DNA of 64,000 bases. Source: Tenrec ecaudatus (lineage: Eukaryota > Chordata > Mammalia > Afrosoricida > Tenrecidae). Positions within the stretch are counted from its first letter, which is position 1, and each line of letters begins with the position of its first letter. A program made the position numbers and the translations under genes. Below the pieces are notes generated by a model, which made no database searches, was not told the origin of the DNA, and saw nothing but the letters and a program-made list of their open reading frames with translations. Below are positions 50,600 to 63,370 of this stretch, piece by piece. The stretch is from NCBI RefSeq assembly GCF_050624435.1, contig NC_134547.1:33133419-33197418 (forward strand), written 5' to 3'.

Positions 50600-53530
50600 G
50601 AATGCAGAGTTCAGGGAATACATAGGCTATCAGAACTAGGGAAGGACACAAACACAGAGGAGGCACAAATTGACAAGTGGGATATACTGAAGATAAAACA
50701 CCCATGTACATTGAAAGACTTCACCAAGATAGTAATAAGAGAGCCCACGGACTGGGAAAACATCTTTAGCAATGAAACACCAGACAAAGGTCTTTTTACT
50801 AAACTCTACAGTACACTGCTGGCTTACAATAAGAAAAAAAATGAATTGCCCACTGAGGAGGTGGGCAAAGGACCTGAACAGAAGTTTCACAAGGGCAGAA
50901 TTTCGAAAATATTCCTGATCATTAGCCATAAGAAAAATGCAAATTAAAGTAACTCTGAGACACCACCCAATACCCTCAAAGATAGCCCAATTCAAAAAAA
51001 ATAAAAAAACAAAAAGTGTTGGAGGGGCTGTGGTGAGACAGGAACTCTCAGCCACTGCTGGTGGACCTGTAAATATGTGCATCCACTATGGAAATCAATT
51101 TGGCGATATCTAAAACAGATGGAAATTGAGTTACCATATGACCCAGCAATTCCCCTACTCGGCCTATACCCAGAAGAAGCAAGAAACACCACGGCCAGAC
51201 ATCTGTGCTCCAATGTTCATCACAGCGCAGTTCAAAATCACAAGGAGTTGGAAGCAACTCAAATTTCCATCAATGTACGAATGAATTAAAAAACTCTGGA
51301 ACATACATACAATGGAGGACTACGCATCCCTAAAAAACAGTGATGAATGCATAAAGCACATTGCCACATGGAAAGAATTGGAGGAATTATGCTAAGCAAA
51401 GTAAGCCAAGCACAAAAGGACAAGTACAACACAAGTCCACTGAGGTGAGCTTAGAAATGCAAAAAGGGTGCATAGGAGAAAAGCTACAGTATACATACAT
51501 TCCTGGGGCAAGGTCCAGGAACTATGGCAAGGGCCAGACCCAATCTAGGGATACATGTGGCAGCCAACTAAAAAAGGGGGTGGGTGGGTAAAGAAAGAAG
51601 ACATGGGTAGTGGGGTAACAGCACACTAACCCACCCAAGTGGAGGGTATTGTTTGTATCTCCACAGTAGAGGGGGAGAGGGACCAGATTTCAACCCAGTG
51701 CACCAAGACATGAATGCAACATACTGGCATGAAGCAAAGAACCAATAGAGAGGTCTGCAGGGCTGACCCCATTCCCAACTATGTGGACACTGTCCTCCAG
51801 AAGAATGCACTTCAGAGGACAGCACTGAAGCTACAGCTATTGAAGCTATAGCTCAGGGAGAGGGGTGTGTCTGATCAGAGCACACAGGAACAAACGAGGG
51901 AAGGAGAGAGTAGAGCACATCCTGGCCCACCAACACCTGAGGATGATATTCCTGCTCAGAGCAGCCAATGCACAGAGAGGAGCATAGGGCTGTGAGACAC
52001 GACATCTCTCACTGACCCATACCACTATCGGAACAGTACTGGAGACACAGTGCAGGAATTATGCCCAATCTGACCCCACTACACTGGGAAAAACCACAGT
52101 GTGCAACAGAGCAGCTATGGGAACAAAGCAATGAAGTCCCTGGGGAATACAAAAAATAGACTTTGAGGTCATGGCACCCCATCAGACTCGACCAGTCTGA
52201 TGACTCCCAAAGGTCAGCAAATAGACTTGGAACTACATATTTAAATGCTTTTCTTTTTTGATAATTTTTGTTGTTTTGCTCTGTCTTGTTTTTGTGCTTA
52301 TTATTGTCTCTGCATGTCTATCTAGATAAGCTAGGTGGAATAAACTGTTCAGAGGAGAGAACAACAGGGTGGATGGTTCAGGGGGGGCATGGGAGCAGGG
52401 GAGGTGGGGGAAAGGAAGGGGAGTGTCAATCAACCCAGGGACAAGGGAACAACAAGTGATCTTAAATTGATGTCCAGGAGGATGCCTGGTGGGGTTTTGC
52501 CAAGGGTAATGAAGCCGAGAGGAATTACTGAAACCGGAATGAAGGCCAAACATGATAGTGGGACAAAAGGAAAGTAAGAGGAAATAGAGGAAAGAACTAG
52601 GAGGCAAAAGACATTTATAGAGGTCTAAATACAGGCATGTGCATATGTAAATATATTTATATATAACGATAGGGAAATAGATCTATGTACATATATTTAT
52701 ATGTTAAATGTTAAGGTAGCAGATGGGCATTGGGCCTCTATTCAAGTACTCCCTCAATGCAAGAACACTTTGTTCTAATAACCCGGCATTCTCTGATGCT
52801 CACCTTCCTGACATGATCGATCACTAAAGACAAAATGGGTGCATAAGCAAATGTGGTGAAGAAAGATGTAGTGTCTGGGGTCTTTAAGGCTTGAGTTACA
52901 CAAGCCGCCATCTAGCTGAGAAACAACAAAGCCCACATGGAAGAAGCACACCAGCCTGTGTGATCATAAGGTGTCGATGGGATCAGGTATCAGGCACTCA
53001 AGACCCAGAGCAAAAAAAGCATATCAATTTGAATGAGGGGGAGCATGGAGTGGAGACCCAAAGCCCATCTGTAGACAATTGGACATCCTCTTACAGAAGG
53101 GTCACAACGAGATGAGCCAGTCAGGGTGCAGTGTAGCACCGATGAAACACACAACTTTCCGTAATTCTTTAATGTTTTCTCCCCCCACTATCATGACCGT
53201 AATTCTACCTTACAAATCTGGTTAAACCAGAGCACATACAGATAAGAGCTGGAAATACAGGGAATCCAGGACAGATAAACCCCTCAGAACCAATAATGAG
53301 AGTATTGACACCAGGAGGGTAAGGGAAGGTGGGGAGAAAGGGGGAACCAATCACAATGATCTACATATAATCCTCACGGGGATGGGAGAAAACAAAGAGC
53401 TCATGTAGAAAGAAAATGTTTTGAAAATGAAGATGGCCACAATGTACAAATGTGCTTGACACAATGGATGTATGTATGGATTGTGATAAGAATTGTAAGA
53501 GTCCCCAATAAAATGATTTAAAAAAATAAA
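50600..53530 (+). mobile_element. 5'-truncated L1, decayed
   Basis: Forward L1 of about 2.9 kb. Frames at 50711-50947 (TPDKGLFTKLYSTLLAYNKK) and 51077-51289 (LWKSIWRYLKQMEIELPYDP) are ORF2 C-terminal pieces broken by stops and shifts. The 3' UTR follows, with one copy of the 240-bp module (GGAAGAAGCACACCAGCCTG), ending CCCCAATAAAATGATTTAAA. Older than the 46220-49504 copy by its mutations. Confidence 0.92.
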
Positions 53531-53690
53531 GAAGTATTCCTCCTCCACCCTTGCCTCTGCTTTTGGGGTACAGAAAATATTTCTTGTAGTGTAACCTGCT
53601 GTTCCTTGAAACATTAGGAAAACTAATGATCCTGAAGAAATAGCAAGCCTGCAGGGATATACGAAAGGCTTTTTCAGTGTGATGGGTTGA

Positions 53691-54560
53691 CCTATCTCAC
53701 CATGAAGTGTCAACTCTCATTAAATGAGTGCAAATTAGGTGCTTGTGGCCCTCCCCCGCCCCACCAAAGGGACTGGATAGTTTAAATAAGGTGCATGGCA
53801 TTGTGTGGGAGTGGAGAATAAGGTGTATGAAACCCTAATGAGAAGATTGGTCAGTTTTGCCATCTCATTAATTTTAAAATGAATTAGCCAAAGGGTGGGA
53901 AGGAGGGATACCACTAAGAAGAAACAGCAGTGGAACACGTCCCTATCCCGGGACTCTCCTAGACCTAGGAGACAGAAGTGTTACACTGGAGACCGCACAA
54001 GAGCGGGAGAAGCAGCAGGAGAATGGTGTGAGCCGCACATTGGACTCCTGGCCTAAGGGGCAGGGTGGTTCCCAGAAGGGAGCTAACCCAGGAGTGAGAG
54101 TCGAGTGCCCCTGGGCACTTATGGATGGAGTTAGGCTTGCTGAGCCATGGGGTGGGAAAGTGGGGTGCCTTTGGGCTCTCACTAGCTGAGTGATGGGCTC
54201 TTGGGCATTTCTTGCTGGAGCTAGGTAGCACTTGCCTGAGCAGATGGGAGTTTGGCCTAACTGAGGCACTGGGAGCCTGGGAAAGGCCTGCATCTGGGCA
54301 TGGTTGAGAATCTCCTGCCAGAGAACTGTATCCCGAGTTGTTCTTGACCCTGAATTGTCACCTATTAATTCCCTCCTAAGCCCCACCATTGTGTGCTCTG
54401 TGAGTTCTGCATGGCCATGACCATGAAGCCAGCAGAGTGCCTTGGAAGGGGCTGCTGGTGTCGGAATTGTAAAAGGGCAGGAAGGTGGAGGTGTGTCTGA
54501 CCTCCACTGCCTAGCAGTCAGCCTTGCGCTGTTGATCTTAGTTCTTCCTCACCCCCGCCC
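53691..54560. other. Unassigned, possibly an old LTR or other repeat
   Basis: Purine-rich, repetitive in style (several CTGGGCACTT / CTTGGGCATTT variants), with a 148-aa minus frame lacking a recognisable domain. Not assignable by eye. Confidence 0.3.
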
Positions 54561-54654
54561 TTGCGGTTATATCATTTTTACAGCTTTGTCCTCGATGAAA
54601 GTTGTAATCTTCTGAGTTAAACATGCACACGGTATTATGTGCCATTGCCTGTTG

Positions 54655-54785
54655 CTGGTGTCGCCATGCTGTCGATTCCCCCCACGCTTGGCAGGGGCAC
54701 ATCTATTCCCACGGAACTGCCAACTCTGCTACGGTCATGCGCTTCCACACCGAGCCACCAGGGCCCCAGTTTGATGGCAATGAGT
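54655..54785 (-). mobile_element. Possible AfroSINE fragment
   Basis: TCGCCATGCTGTCGATTCCC and CCACACCGAGCCACCAGGGC resemble the SINE in reverse. Confidence 0.5.
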
Positions 54786-54789
54786 TTGC

Positions 54790-55560
54790 TTTGAGTTTTA
54801 TAAAAGCTGTAACAAGCATGTAAGTCCTCATTGAAGCCACAAGGATTGTTATGAAGACATAAAAACCTTTACTAAAACAAAAATATCCAAATATAAAGTC
54901 ATTTTTTTGTTCACCGAGCCTCCATGTAGGTCTATACACTTCAGAAGGAGATGTTTCCAGCTTTCGAAACCTTCCCTGCAGAATCCTGTTCTTTCCATTT
55001 ACAATGTGCCAAAATGGCAGTTTGGGCGTCCTCGAGAGCCTGCAATCATGTTCCTTCTCTATGATCTTTGAGTTTGGGGAACAAAACGGAGTGTGACAGG
55101 GTGAGATCAGGGTTGTAGAGTGGATGGCGTGAGATTCGGCTATGAAAGCTCTTGCTACTCTCAAAGAATGGGAAGATGCATTCCGATGGAAAAAAAAAAT
55201 CCTGGGGTCCACTTTTTCTTACCAGTGCAGTTTTCAGGTTCTTAACATGTCACCAGAAGGCCCTGTGACCATCCTGGACTCTGAGAAGAGTCTGTCAGAA
55301 TCACCCCTTGCCAGTGCCCCCGACTTGCTTCATAACTTTTCCATCTGACCACTCCGTCTTGGACCAGCCTGGCCGTGGGAGTCACTCTTTTGCTTGGACC
55401 TCGTTTGTGAAGCCCCCTCATGCGAGGAAGACAAGTGTATTGCTGAGAAAACCCCATCCAGTGGTCAGAGATAGGTTTGGACTAACCCTGTGCATGTCTC
55501 AACTGGAGCCCCAGGAGCAATGCTTATATACACATCCTTCTTTACATGTGCTTGCGTTTT
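54790..55560 (-). mobile_element. Mariner-like transposase pseudogene
   Basis: The minus strand, across three frames, shows mariner landmarks in order: a GASQTRSKQKSDSH stretch, HRNASSHSLRVARAFIAESH (counterpart of the H-D-N-A-P-x-H-T motif), a degraded H-P-x-Y-x-P-D-L region at HSTTLISPCHTPF, and a C-terminal KLETSPSEVYRPTW. Stops and frameshifts throughout; inactive. Belongs to the same broad superfamily as 14556 and 39330 but a different subfamily. Confidence 0.75.
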
Positions 55561-56032
55561 TAAAATAAAGATATGCACTTTCTCTTCTGTGCTGCTTTTA
55601 AATGAAGATACTTGCTGGGTCTGCGAGTGATGTAGGCTCTGCTGCTTTCTTCCAGTGAGACGACCTGGGGCTCTCACTTCATGGAATACACTGTGGTATA
55701 AACAGAACTTTTATGTGCACTGGGAAACAGAAAAAATCGTGTAATCCACTGTACGGCAGTGGTTTGGGCTGAACCTGCAATACATCCTCGGTCTGCCTGG
55801 AGTTCCTCTGGCCTCAGGCTGGGGGACATTGAGCTCGGGCCGTGTGGACTGGCTGCTCAGAGGCTTGTTTGCTTCCTTCCCTTTCCTTTGTTCCCGTAGA
55901 AGAGACAGATAGTTGCATCTCAGGTGTTTACAGTTTTTAGGACTCCAAATACTACTCATCAAACTAGGGTGTATTTTACCCAACTTAGATGAGGTTTTGT
56001 AAGACAATGTATTTTGTTTCTAATAAGCATGT
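55561..56032. other. No recognisable gene or repeat
   Basis: Unique-looking sequence. Confidence 0.5.
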
Positions 56033-56563
56033 GTTAGAGTTCTCTAGAGAGACAAAAGCAGATTGCTAGTAATTTATATATATTTATAAAGATAGATATA
56101 TAACACAAGAAATTAACCATTAAATTATATACAGATAGATAGATATAGAATACAAGAAATCATAAAGTGGTGAGACACTAGCAGTCCTTTAAGTCATGAG
56201 GGCCGCCAGTTCCTCCTCTGTAGGGAGAGCTGGGCTATATATACACCCAGGCAGCAAACAGCAAGGCAGGTCCCCAACTATCACCAACTCTTGGTCCCCA
56301 GCTCCAGAGACGAACATTCCAATGGTGTGGGCTTAAAGGGACCTCAACTTACAGCGACACAGTCCACAGGCTAGGCGTCCCACAGGTAGTGTGCCCTTTA
56401 AATTGAGGCACAGAACTAGCAAGGCAGCCGTACACTGGTCCAATGATTAAAGAGCGAGAGACAAGAAAGGCGAGGCTTACTGAGCCATTTATTTCTCCAC
56501 CCTTCAATTAATCCCACTTGTGTTTATCGGCCTGGCTGGCACAATAAACTATCGCAAGCACAG
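56033..56563 (-). mobile_element. LTR-like interspersed repeat, family A, copy 2
   Basis: Starts TGTTAGAGTTCTCTAGAGAG, has CAGGCAGCAAACAGCAAGGC and CTTACAGCGACACAGTCCAC, ends GGCACAATAAACTATCGC. Possible 5-bp flanks AAGCA on both sides. Confidence 0.8.
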
Positions 56564-57240
56564 TGACAGTCTGGTGCTCGTTATGTTCTGGTTTTAGGAT
56601 ATTTAAAAATATCTTAATGATCTGAAAACAGAAAACAACTCTTGTCTATACATGTTTTATATATTGGTGCGTTCACACCATGGGCTGTTGTTCTTGAATC
56701 TTTGCCACCTGGCCCTTACACTCTCTTGGAGTTTTCCCATTTTTACCATCAATATAACTTGTATTTAGTTTCTCACCATATTACAGAATTACCTTGTGAA
56801 ATGCTGATCTGATTGATGACTTGTGTCCAAGGTATAACAAAAGAGAGCTCTTATAACTCGACAATCAGAAAACAGACAACCCCGTTACAAGATTCAAACA
56901 GAAGCCTCCAAAGAAGATAAGCAGATGCAAGTCAATGATGCCTTTTAGAAATGAAAGGTTTAGGCATTTCTGATGTCAAACAATAAAGAAAAGGGGGAAA
57001 AAGTGTTTTTAACTAGCTGTTGGTTACTGTATCTTTGATCATCTCACTACTTTTGAAAAGATATTGTGGTTATGTAGACTTCTGTAACTTCGCTCTGATT
57101 AGTGACTGCATATCACAGATTTAGTAATTGTCCAGAGAATGTTATACCCAAGTCATAATGAACTAACTTATTTCCTTTAATAATACAAATAATGAAGAAA
57201 ACCTGGTGCCCAGTGTGATAATATTCTCCTATGCAAAAAG
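56564..57240. other. No recognisable gene or repeat
   Basis: AT-rich; may hold decayed LINE sequence near 56860 (ACTCGACAATCAGAAAACAG), not assignable. Confidence 0.4.
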
Positions 57241-57909
57241 TCACTCATTACAGGGCTGCTATAAATGATGGTAAGATCCAGCCCCCAGGGCCTCTCACTG
57301 GTGCTCTCTGAGGTAGGTCCAGGAGGCAGCACCCACTGTGGGGCTGCCTTGCAGCCATGTGACCTAGTGGCTTGGCCCCTCTGAGATGGTATGAGCGGTC
57401 CACATTGCTAGAAGATGACAGGCCTTGTCTGTATCCCCATGAAGATGGAATAGCCCTGAAACTCAGGGTGATGAACATCCTTGTTTGTGTTCCACCCACC
57501 AGACATCGTGGTGACTGGAGACGGAAGCTGGGGATCTCCTTTGCCCAGGCCCAGCACTTCTAGCAGTTGTTCTTCAGCTTCAGCAGACCGGGGGCATGTT
57601 GGGGATGGGTGTCTTGTTTGTTCAGTGAGGGGCATCTTGGGATTCTCCTCTGCCTGCTGTAGCCCCTGAGGGGGAGTGGTCCTGGGCCCACTTCACACTG
57701 CCTGGAGCTCTGGCAGAGCTTGGAAGTTCCCTGCTGGAGAAGCTACACATCAGGCCTGCTTGGACTTGGGATTATTTCTGCCTTCTCCAAGGTGAGCTCA
57801 GTTCTCATGAGAACAGCTCCTGGCCTGCCTGTGGGTGGAATGCCTAGCAGGGGATTCACCCCAATTCCATGGCTCTGGTCTGTAGAGAAGCCAGCCTGAG
57901 GTAGTTGTG
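57241..57909. other. No recognisable gene
   Basis: GC-richer stretch with short frames only; possibly an old LTR, not supported. Confidence 0.4.
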
Positions 57910-58492
57910 ATAGGTAGGTTTATTGTGCCAATCTGGCCACTAGGAACATGTGGGATTAATCAGGTTACACTTTGATTGGAGGGAAAAGAGATAAATGGCT
58001 CGACAAGCCTCCTCCCCACCTCACCCCCCTCTCTTTCTCTTGTGATTGGACTAGCATGTGACTGCTAGTTCTCTGCTTCAACTTGTGAGCTACACTACCT
58101 GGGACTGCAAACCTGTGGATCGTGTCGCTAGAACTTGAGGTTCCTTCAAGAACTGTTTTGCCATGCTGCTGGTGTTTACATCGTTTGAGTTTGGGATTGT
58201 CGGATCCTGTCATCTGGCTGACTGTTGGTGAGCCGCCCTGCTGTTTGCTGCCTGTGACTGGACTGCCTACATTGCAGAAGACTCAGCTGTCTGCTTCCTT
58301 GACCTTGGACCCAGCGGCCCTTGTGAGTTAAAGGACTTCCAGTATATTAACTGTTCCATGGAAGTGAGTTGAACTGAGCCCTCTGTACTGCGGTGTGGAT
58401 TAATTAGCCATTATATTCCTTATTGCTCTATCTATCTATGTATCATCATAAGTGTCCTGGTTTTGTTTCTCCAGAGAACCCTGTCTAACACA
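57910..58492 (+). mobile_element. LTR-like interspersed repeat, family A, copy 3
   Basis: TAGGTTTATTGTGCCAATCT, AGATAAATGGCTCGACAAGC, GCCCTGCTGTTTGCTGCCTG, ending CAGAGAACCCTGTCTAACAC. More diverged from copies 1, 2 and 4. Confidence 0.75.
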
Positions 58493-58494
58493 GT

Positions 58495-59010
58495 AGGTGT
58501 CTTAGTCTGGGTACTTTAAAGAAACAAATGCACAGAAACTCATGTAGAAGAGAGAGTTTTATATAAAGGTTAAGTGTGTATCAAGAAAACATCCCAACCC
58601 AGTGCTGCCGAAGCCTGCAAGTCCAAGATTAACCCATTAACCCATATGTCCAACACCAATCCACAAAGTCCTCCTCCATCTCACAAAGCACACTATGATG
58701 CCAACTGTAGGAGGAAAGCCGAATCAGTGAACGTGTAAACATCTCCGAACTGGCAGGGGTCTCCACACGGCTTCTCCAGTACCCAGGGCTGCATCGAGGT
58801 AGGTCCATGTGGCTTTTCCTCAGGGATGTCTTGGAGGAATTAAGCCTTGCCAGCTGAAACGGAACTGGCTAAGGCAGCTGCACCCTGGTCAGGACCATCA
58901 GAAAGCAAGAGACCCAAGACCTCGAAAAGCAAGACTCACGGAGCCATTTATCCCTCCGCCCTTCAATTAACCCACATGTGTTTATCAGCTACGTTGGCAC
59001 AATACACTAA
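58495..59010 (-). mobile_element. LTR-like interspersed repeat, related family
   Basis: Shares with family A only one end (GAGCCATTTATCCCTCCGCC, then TTGGCACAATACACTAAG); the other end is GGTGTCTTAGTCTGGGTACT and AAGAAACAAATGCACAGAAA. Back-to-back with copy 3. Confidence 0.65.
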
Positions 59011-59809
59011 GTACCTCAGTAGCACAGGGCAGGCCCCTGTGTGGACTTGCTTCTCCGGCAGGGCTTCCAGGTGTGAGAGTCAGCACTAGCTATGAGACTA
59101 GAAGGGAGGAGTCTTCTTTAACACAACCCGGAGGCCGGCTGCTCTTTCCCTTAGGAGGACTGGTTGGTGACTGCGAGAGATGGCTCCATGCTTTTGCCGT
59201 CTGGAGTCAACGGATGGGCTGTGGTCTGTCTGACCTTGGCTGGGCAGTGCGGGGTCGTGAGAAAGGAAAGGGGTGGTTGGCATGCCAGCAGGGGCATGCT
59301 TCAGAGCTTTGCCCGAGGCTGCTTAGAGGACTGCTGCCGAGGGTGTATGGGCTGTAATCTGTGGGAGCAGACAGGCCCGGGGCGCCTGGCTGTGAAATCT
59401 ACTGTCCTATCGTATGAGGTCCCTTGTGACTTGTGGTGACACTAATCTCGCTGTGTGGACTCTGTTGGGATTTCCTGCTTCCTGGTGTATATAGCTGCAT
59501 CTATAGTGGGGCGAGGTCTTACGGAGCGGGAAACCCTGGTCTGGCGCTAGATGGCAGGCTAACATAAGGGTTCACGCTGTGCACGGGCGGCCTTTCCCTC
59601 CAAGCTCGGTTAAAAGCAGGGCTGACCACCCACTTGAGAAAATCACAGGCCTTGGGACTAGAAACCAGGGACGTCCAGGAGCTGGGGCTATTGCTGTGTA
59701 AAAAATATAACCTGATGTTGACCAACTCCGGCTCCTCCAGGGTCACATGGTTTCTAGCAGCTAGCTAGAGGCGAGAAGGAGAGGGGAATTATAAAGCCCC
59801 GGGGAGAGC
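59011..59809. other. No recognisable gene or repeat
   Basis: GC-rich; short overlapping frames without domains. Confidence 0.5.
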
Positions 59810-60290
59810 CTGCGGTGACATTCAGAAATTGATGGTGCGTCCAGGCGGTGGGAGTGCGAGGCAGCAGCGGGCTCCAGATGGCAGGATTCTCGGCGGCGGG
59901 TGAGGGATTGATTTCCTCTCCTGTCGGTTGTTGTTCTCCTGGAGGTGCCCTTTCCCCCTTTTACCGTGAAATGATTGTCTGCCCAGTGACCTTGTTATTA
60001 CCACGGAGGGGACACTCATAACCGCAGAGTAAATAACACAGCGCTGGCCAGCGATGTATTGGCATGAGCTCATGAATTTCACGTGACAAGTGTCCTTTTG
60101 TGTGTTCATTGAGGGAGAAATCAAGACAAAGGGAACTGGGAGTTATTTAGCAAAATTGCTCTCAATTAAGCTTTATTTACTCTTTGGGACAGCCAGTGCC
60201 AATCCAATGCCATGAATGAGTGGCATCTGTATCAGGAACCACTTGAGTGTGATTTCTCATCGTGCTCAAGGGAACACAAGTGCTGGTTGA
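59810..60290. promoter_or_regulatory. Candidate conserved noncoding element
   Basis: Repeat-free, with ordered motif-like stretches: TACCGTGAAATGATTGTCTG, CCTTGTTATTACCACGG, GCATGAGCTCATGAATTTCA, GCTCTCAATTAAGCTTTATT. All frames closed within short distances. Lies toward the side where VSTM2B is expected; conservation untested. Confidence 0.4.
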
Positions 60291-60881
60291 GGAGAGGCCA
60301 AAGGCAGGGAGGCCGTGGCGTGGTGGTGGGGACACAGCCGCGCCATCATTAAGGCGCTGCCTGTTGGAATCCTGGGGACCACCGTGGGGCGCACAGCAGG
60401 CAGACGCGCAGTGAGTCTGTGCGCCAGCGAGAGGCAGAGAAACGGAGCGGCCTGCTCAGGTTGCGCCAGGAGGCCCGCGGCTGAGTTCTCTGAGGACGCA
60501 AAGTCAGTGAAGTTTGTCTACACACTTTGTTACGTCAAAAGGTCAGAGTTCATCTCTGCACGTGTTACTCCAAGCCAAAGGCGATGAAACATGTTTCGGT
60601 GGTCGGCTGAGGTACGTTCTCTCAGTGAGACATGCGCCGTAGCCTTCCCAGTGTGTCTTCCAATGCAAAGATACTCTGGTGCCGGCAGATAGAGGGGTTC
60701 TGCAGCCAGGTCTAACACTGAGACCTCGACGATGAGCTGAGAGGGAAGACAAAGGAAGAGGACTGGCTGGAGTCTAGAGACGGGTGGAGGAAGACCGTTG
60801 ATGCCATAGCTGCTTAACTTGGGACCTCACATAAGGTGGCATATTCAGTTTCAAGTGAACATCTTGGCATCAGGCAGCTTT
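60291..60881. other. No recognisable gene or repeat
   Basis: Mixed sequence; nothing supported. Confidence 0.5.
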
Positions 60882-61065
60882 TAAAATATCGTTTTATTGG
60901 GAGCTCTTACAGATATCATAACATCCCATAGTTCCCTTACCTCTCAAGCAGTGTTGTACAATCGCTACCACAGTTTCAAAACATTTTCTTTCTTCTTGAA
61001 CTCCTTGATATCAGCTCCCCTTTAACCCTTCTCACCCCTCCCACACACCCCCCCCGAAACCCATT
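60882..61065 (-). mobile_element. L1 3' end, first segment
   Basis: ATCGTTTTATTGGGAGCTCT start and a CACCCCTCCCACACACCCCC block; continues at 61562 after a family A insertion. Confidence 0.88.
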
Positions 61066-61561
61066 GTATTGGACAGGGTTCTCTAGAGAGACAAACCAGA
61101 TTGCTAGTAATTATATATAAATATATTTATAAAGATAGATATATAATTCAAGAAATAAACCATTAAATTATATACAGATAGATAATACAAGAAATTAACA
61201 GTTAAATTATAAAGCAGTGAGACACTAGCAGTCCTTCAAGACTTGAGAGCTGCCAGTTGCCAGTCCCCTTCTGTAGAGAGAGCTGGGCTATATATACCCA
61301 GGCAGCAAACAGCAAGGCAGGTCCCCAGCTGTCATCAACTGTCAGTCCCCAGCTCCAGAGATGAATATTCCAATCGTGTGGGCTTAAAGGGACCTCAACT
61401 TACAGCGACACAGTCCACAGGCTAGGCATCCCACAGGTAGTGTACCCCTTTAAACTGAGGCAGAGAACAACCAAGGCGAGGCTCACCGAGCCATTTATCC
61501 CTCTGCCCTTCAGTTAATCCTACTTGTGTTTATCGGCCAGGCTGGCACAATAAACTATAGC
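61066..61561 (-). mobile_element. LTR-like interspersed repeat, family A, copy 4
   Basis: TGTATTGGACAGGGTTCTCT start, shared AACAGCAAGGCAGGTCCCCA, end GGCACAATAAACTATAGC. Flanks ACCCAT on both sides (61060-61065, 61562-61567) suggest a 6-bp target duplication. Confidence 0.82.
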
Positions 61562-62330
61562 ACCCATATTATTATTTTTGCCCTATCTTACACATCCAAT
61601 ATATCCATTCACATATAATTCTGTTGTTCACTCCCCTCCAGTGGGGTTATAAAGTCATCAATGTTATCAGCTCCCTATTAGCCCTCCCCGCCACCACACA
61701 CACATATTCTTCCCATATCCTCAGGGAACTGTTACTCCTGTTACTGATTCTGAAGGGTTATCTCTCTTGACTTTCATATACAAAATGATCTTATCGATAC
61801 AAATGCATATATGCAAATCTAGCATGATTAATGAGGTAAAACAAATAAAATCCATAATAGTAAGAGGAGGAAATATTAAAGAACTAGAGGATAGTTATGT
61901 GGTTCATCTGTGCTATATTGCACCCTGGATTTACCTGTCCTTCCGTGTGGCCCTTCTGAGAGGAACTGCCAATGATCTTACAGGTTTTGGGTCTCCACTA
62001 CATCCACACCCCTTCACACCAATTTGGTTGCTTGTTTTTGAACTTCTGATATCTTTTCCCGTTGACACTTTGTGATCACACAGGCTGGTGTGCTTCTTCC
62101 ATATGGGCTTTGTTGCTTCACAGATAAAGAGTCACTACAAACTTTTCAGACCCCAGAAACTATATCTTTTAATAGCCTGGCACCATCAGCTTTCTTCACC
62201 ACACTTGCTTATGCACCCTTTTTGTTTTCAGTGATCATTTTGGGGAGGTAAGTATCATATATTGCCACATAATTACAACAAACTGTTCTTGTACTGAGGT
62301 AAGATTTAAGTAGAGGCCCAAAGTCTATCT
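61562..62330 (-). mobile_element. L1 3' UTR, second segment
   Basis: CACACAGGCTGGTGTGCTTC, CTTTTCAGACCCCAGAAACT, CATCAGCTTTCTTCACCACA; single module copy. Confidence 0.88.
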
Positions 62331-62405
62331 GCTTATATATGTTTATATATATACACATATAAACAAATACACATATATTTATATAAATATTTATACATAT
62401 ATATT
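62331..62405. repeat. AT-rich TATATA tract
   Basis: Alternating TATA/CATA units, at the point where the next element enters the L1. Confidence 0.85.
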
Positions 62406-62912
62406 TGTGACGGTTACATAAATCTCCCATCAACTTGCAAAGGGGTGGAGTCTAGCCTGTCAATTATGTTGTAGCTTGATGACCTCATTTGGAGGTGCAA
62501 TGGAGGTCAGATACACTCATTCCCTGTGAGACATTCTTGTTGACAAGCCACATGGAGCTACACTGATTGAGTCAGAGCCCTGGAGCTGGAGAAGCCGTGT
62601 CGAGAGCCACACCAGTGCTGAGATGAGTTGCTTCCACAACTCATGGATGGAACTCACGCTGGAACCATAAGACTTTGCACCCACTGGCCTGTGATCTTCC
62701 TGCATTCGGCATCATTGCATCTGTTGTATGAGTCTGAAGAGGATTCTATAGACTGGCATAGGACATATAGGGTAATATTGGACTTATGAACTTGATGTGG
62801 AGTGGGCTGGGATGTTTTCTTAGTGCACAATTGTTCTTTGATATGAAATTCTCTCTTACAGCATATGAGTGTCTCTGGATTTGTTTCTCCAGTCAACCTA
62901 GGCTAACACAAT
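62406..62912 (-). mobile_element. LTR-like interspersed repeat, related family, inside L1
   Basis: Ends TTTCTCCAGTCAACCTAGGC then TAACACA, close to the family A end. The interior (CATCAACTTGCAAAGGGGTG, GAGAGCCACACCAGTGCTGA) is distinct. Orientation set by analogy with family A. Confidence 0.55.
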
Positions 62913-63370
62913 ATTTCCCCTTCTTTCCTCTTACTCATTGTTCCTCTTGCTCCACCATCAAGTTTACCCATCACATACCTTTCTGCAATTCCTCTCAGAT
63001 ACAATTTGATTGATCAAACAAGCCCAGAAAACCTACACCCTCCTCACCATCAATTGCAGAATCATTACTTTGCCCCTGCACCCATCATTATTGGCTAACC
63101 GCTCACTTCCCCTCCCATGCTCGCCAGGAACCATCGGTCCAGCTGTCGTCTCCCATCTAACAGGGATCCTGACATAGTGCAGATGAATCGCTCTCTGTTA
63201 AATCGAAAGAAGGACAAGTCATAAGCCATCAGCGCAGTCCCCGTTTCTTCCAGGGTTATATATTCCTGCTTGTCTAACGAAACATACTCTCATTCAGTCT
63301 TCAGCATTCATGTCTGAAAGGCGAGTATCCTAAAAGTCCCCCTTGCTAGTCCTGTGGTCAGGGATGGGGG
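62913..63370 (-). mobile_element. L1 3' UTR, third segment
   Basis: CAGGAACCATCGGTCCAGCT and the pyrimidine-rich CCCTTCTTTCCTCTTAC block correspond to the L1 at 47740-48060. Completes an L1 split twice by later insertions. Confidence 0.65.
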
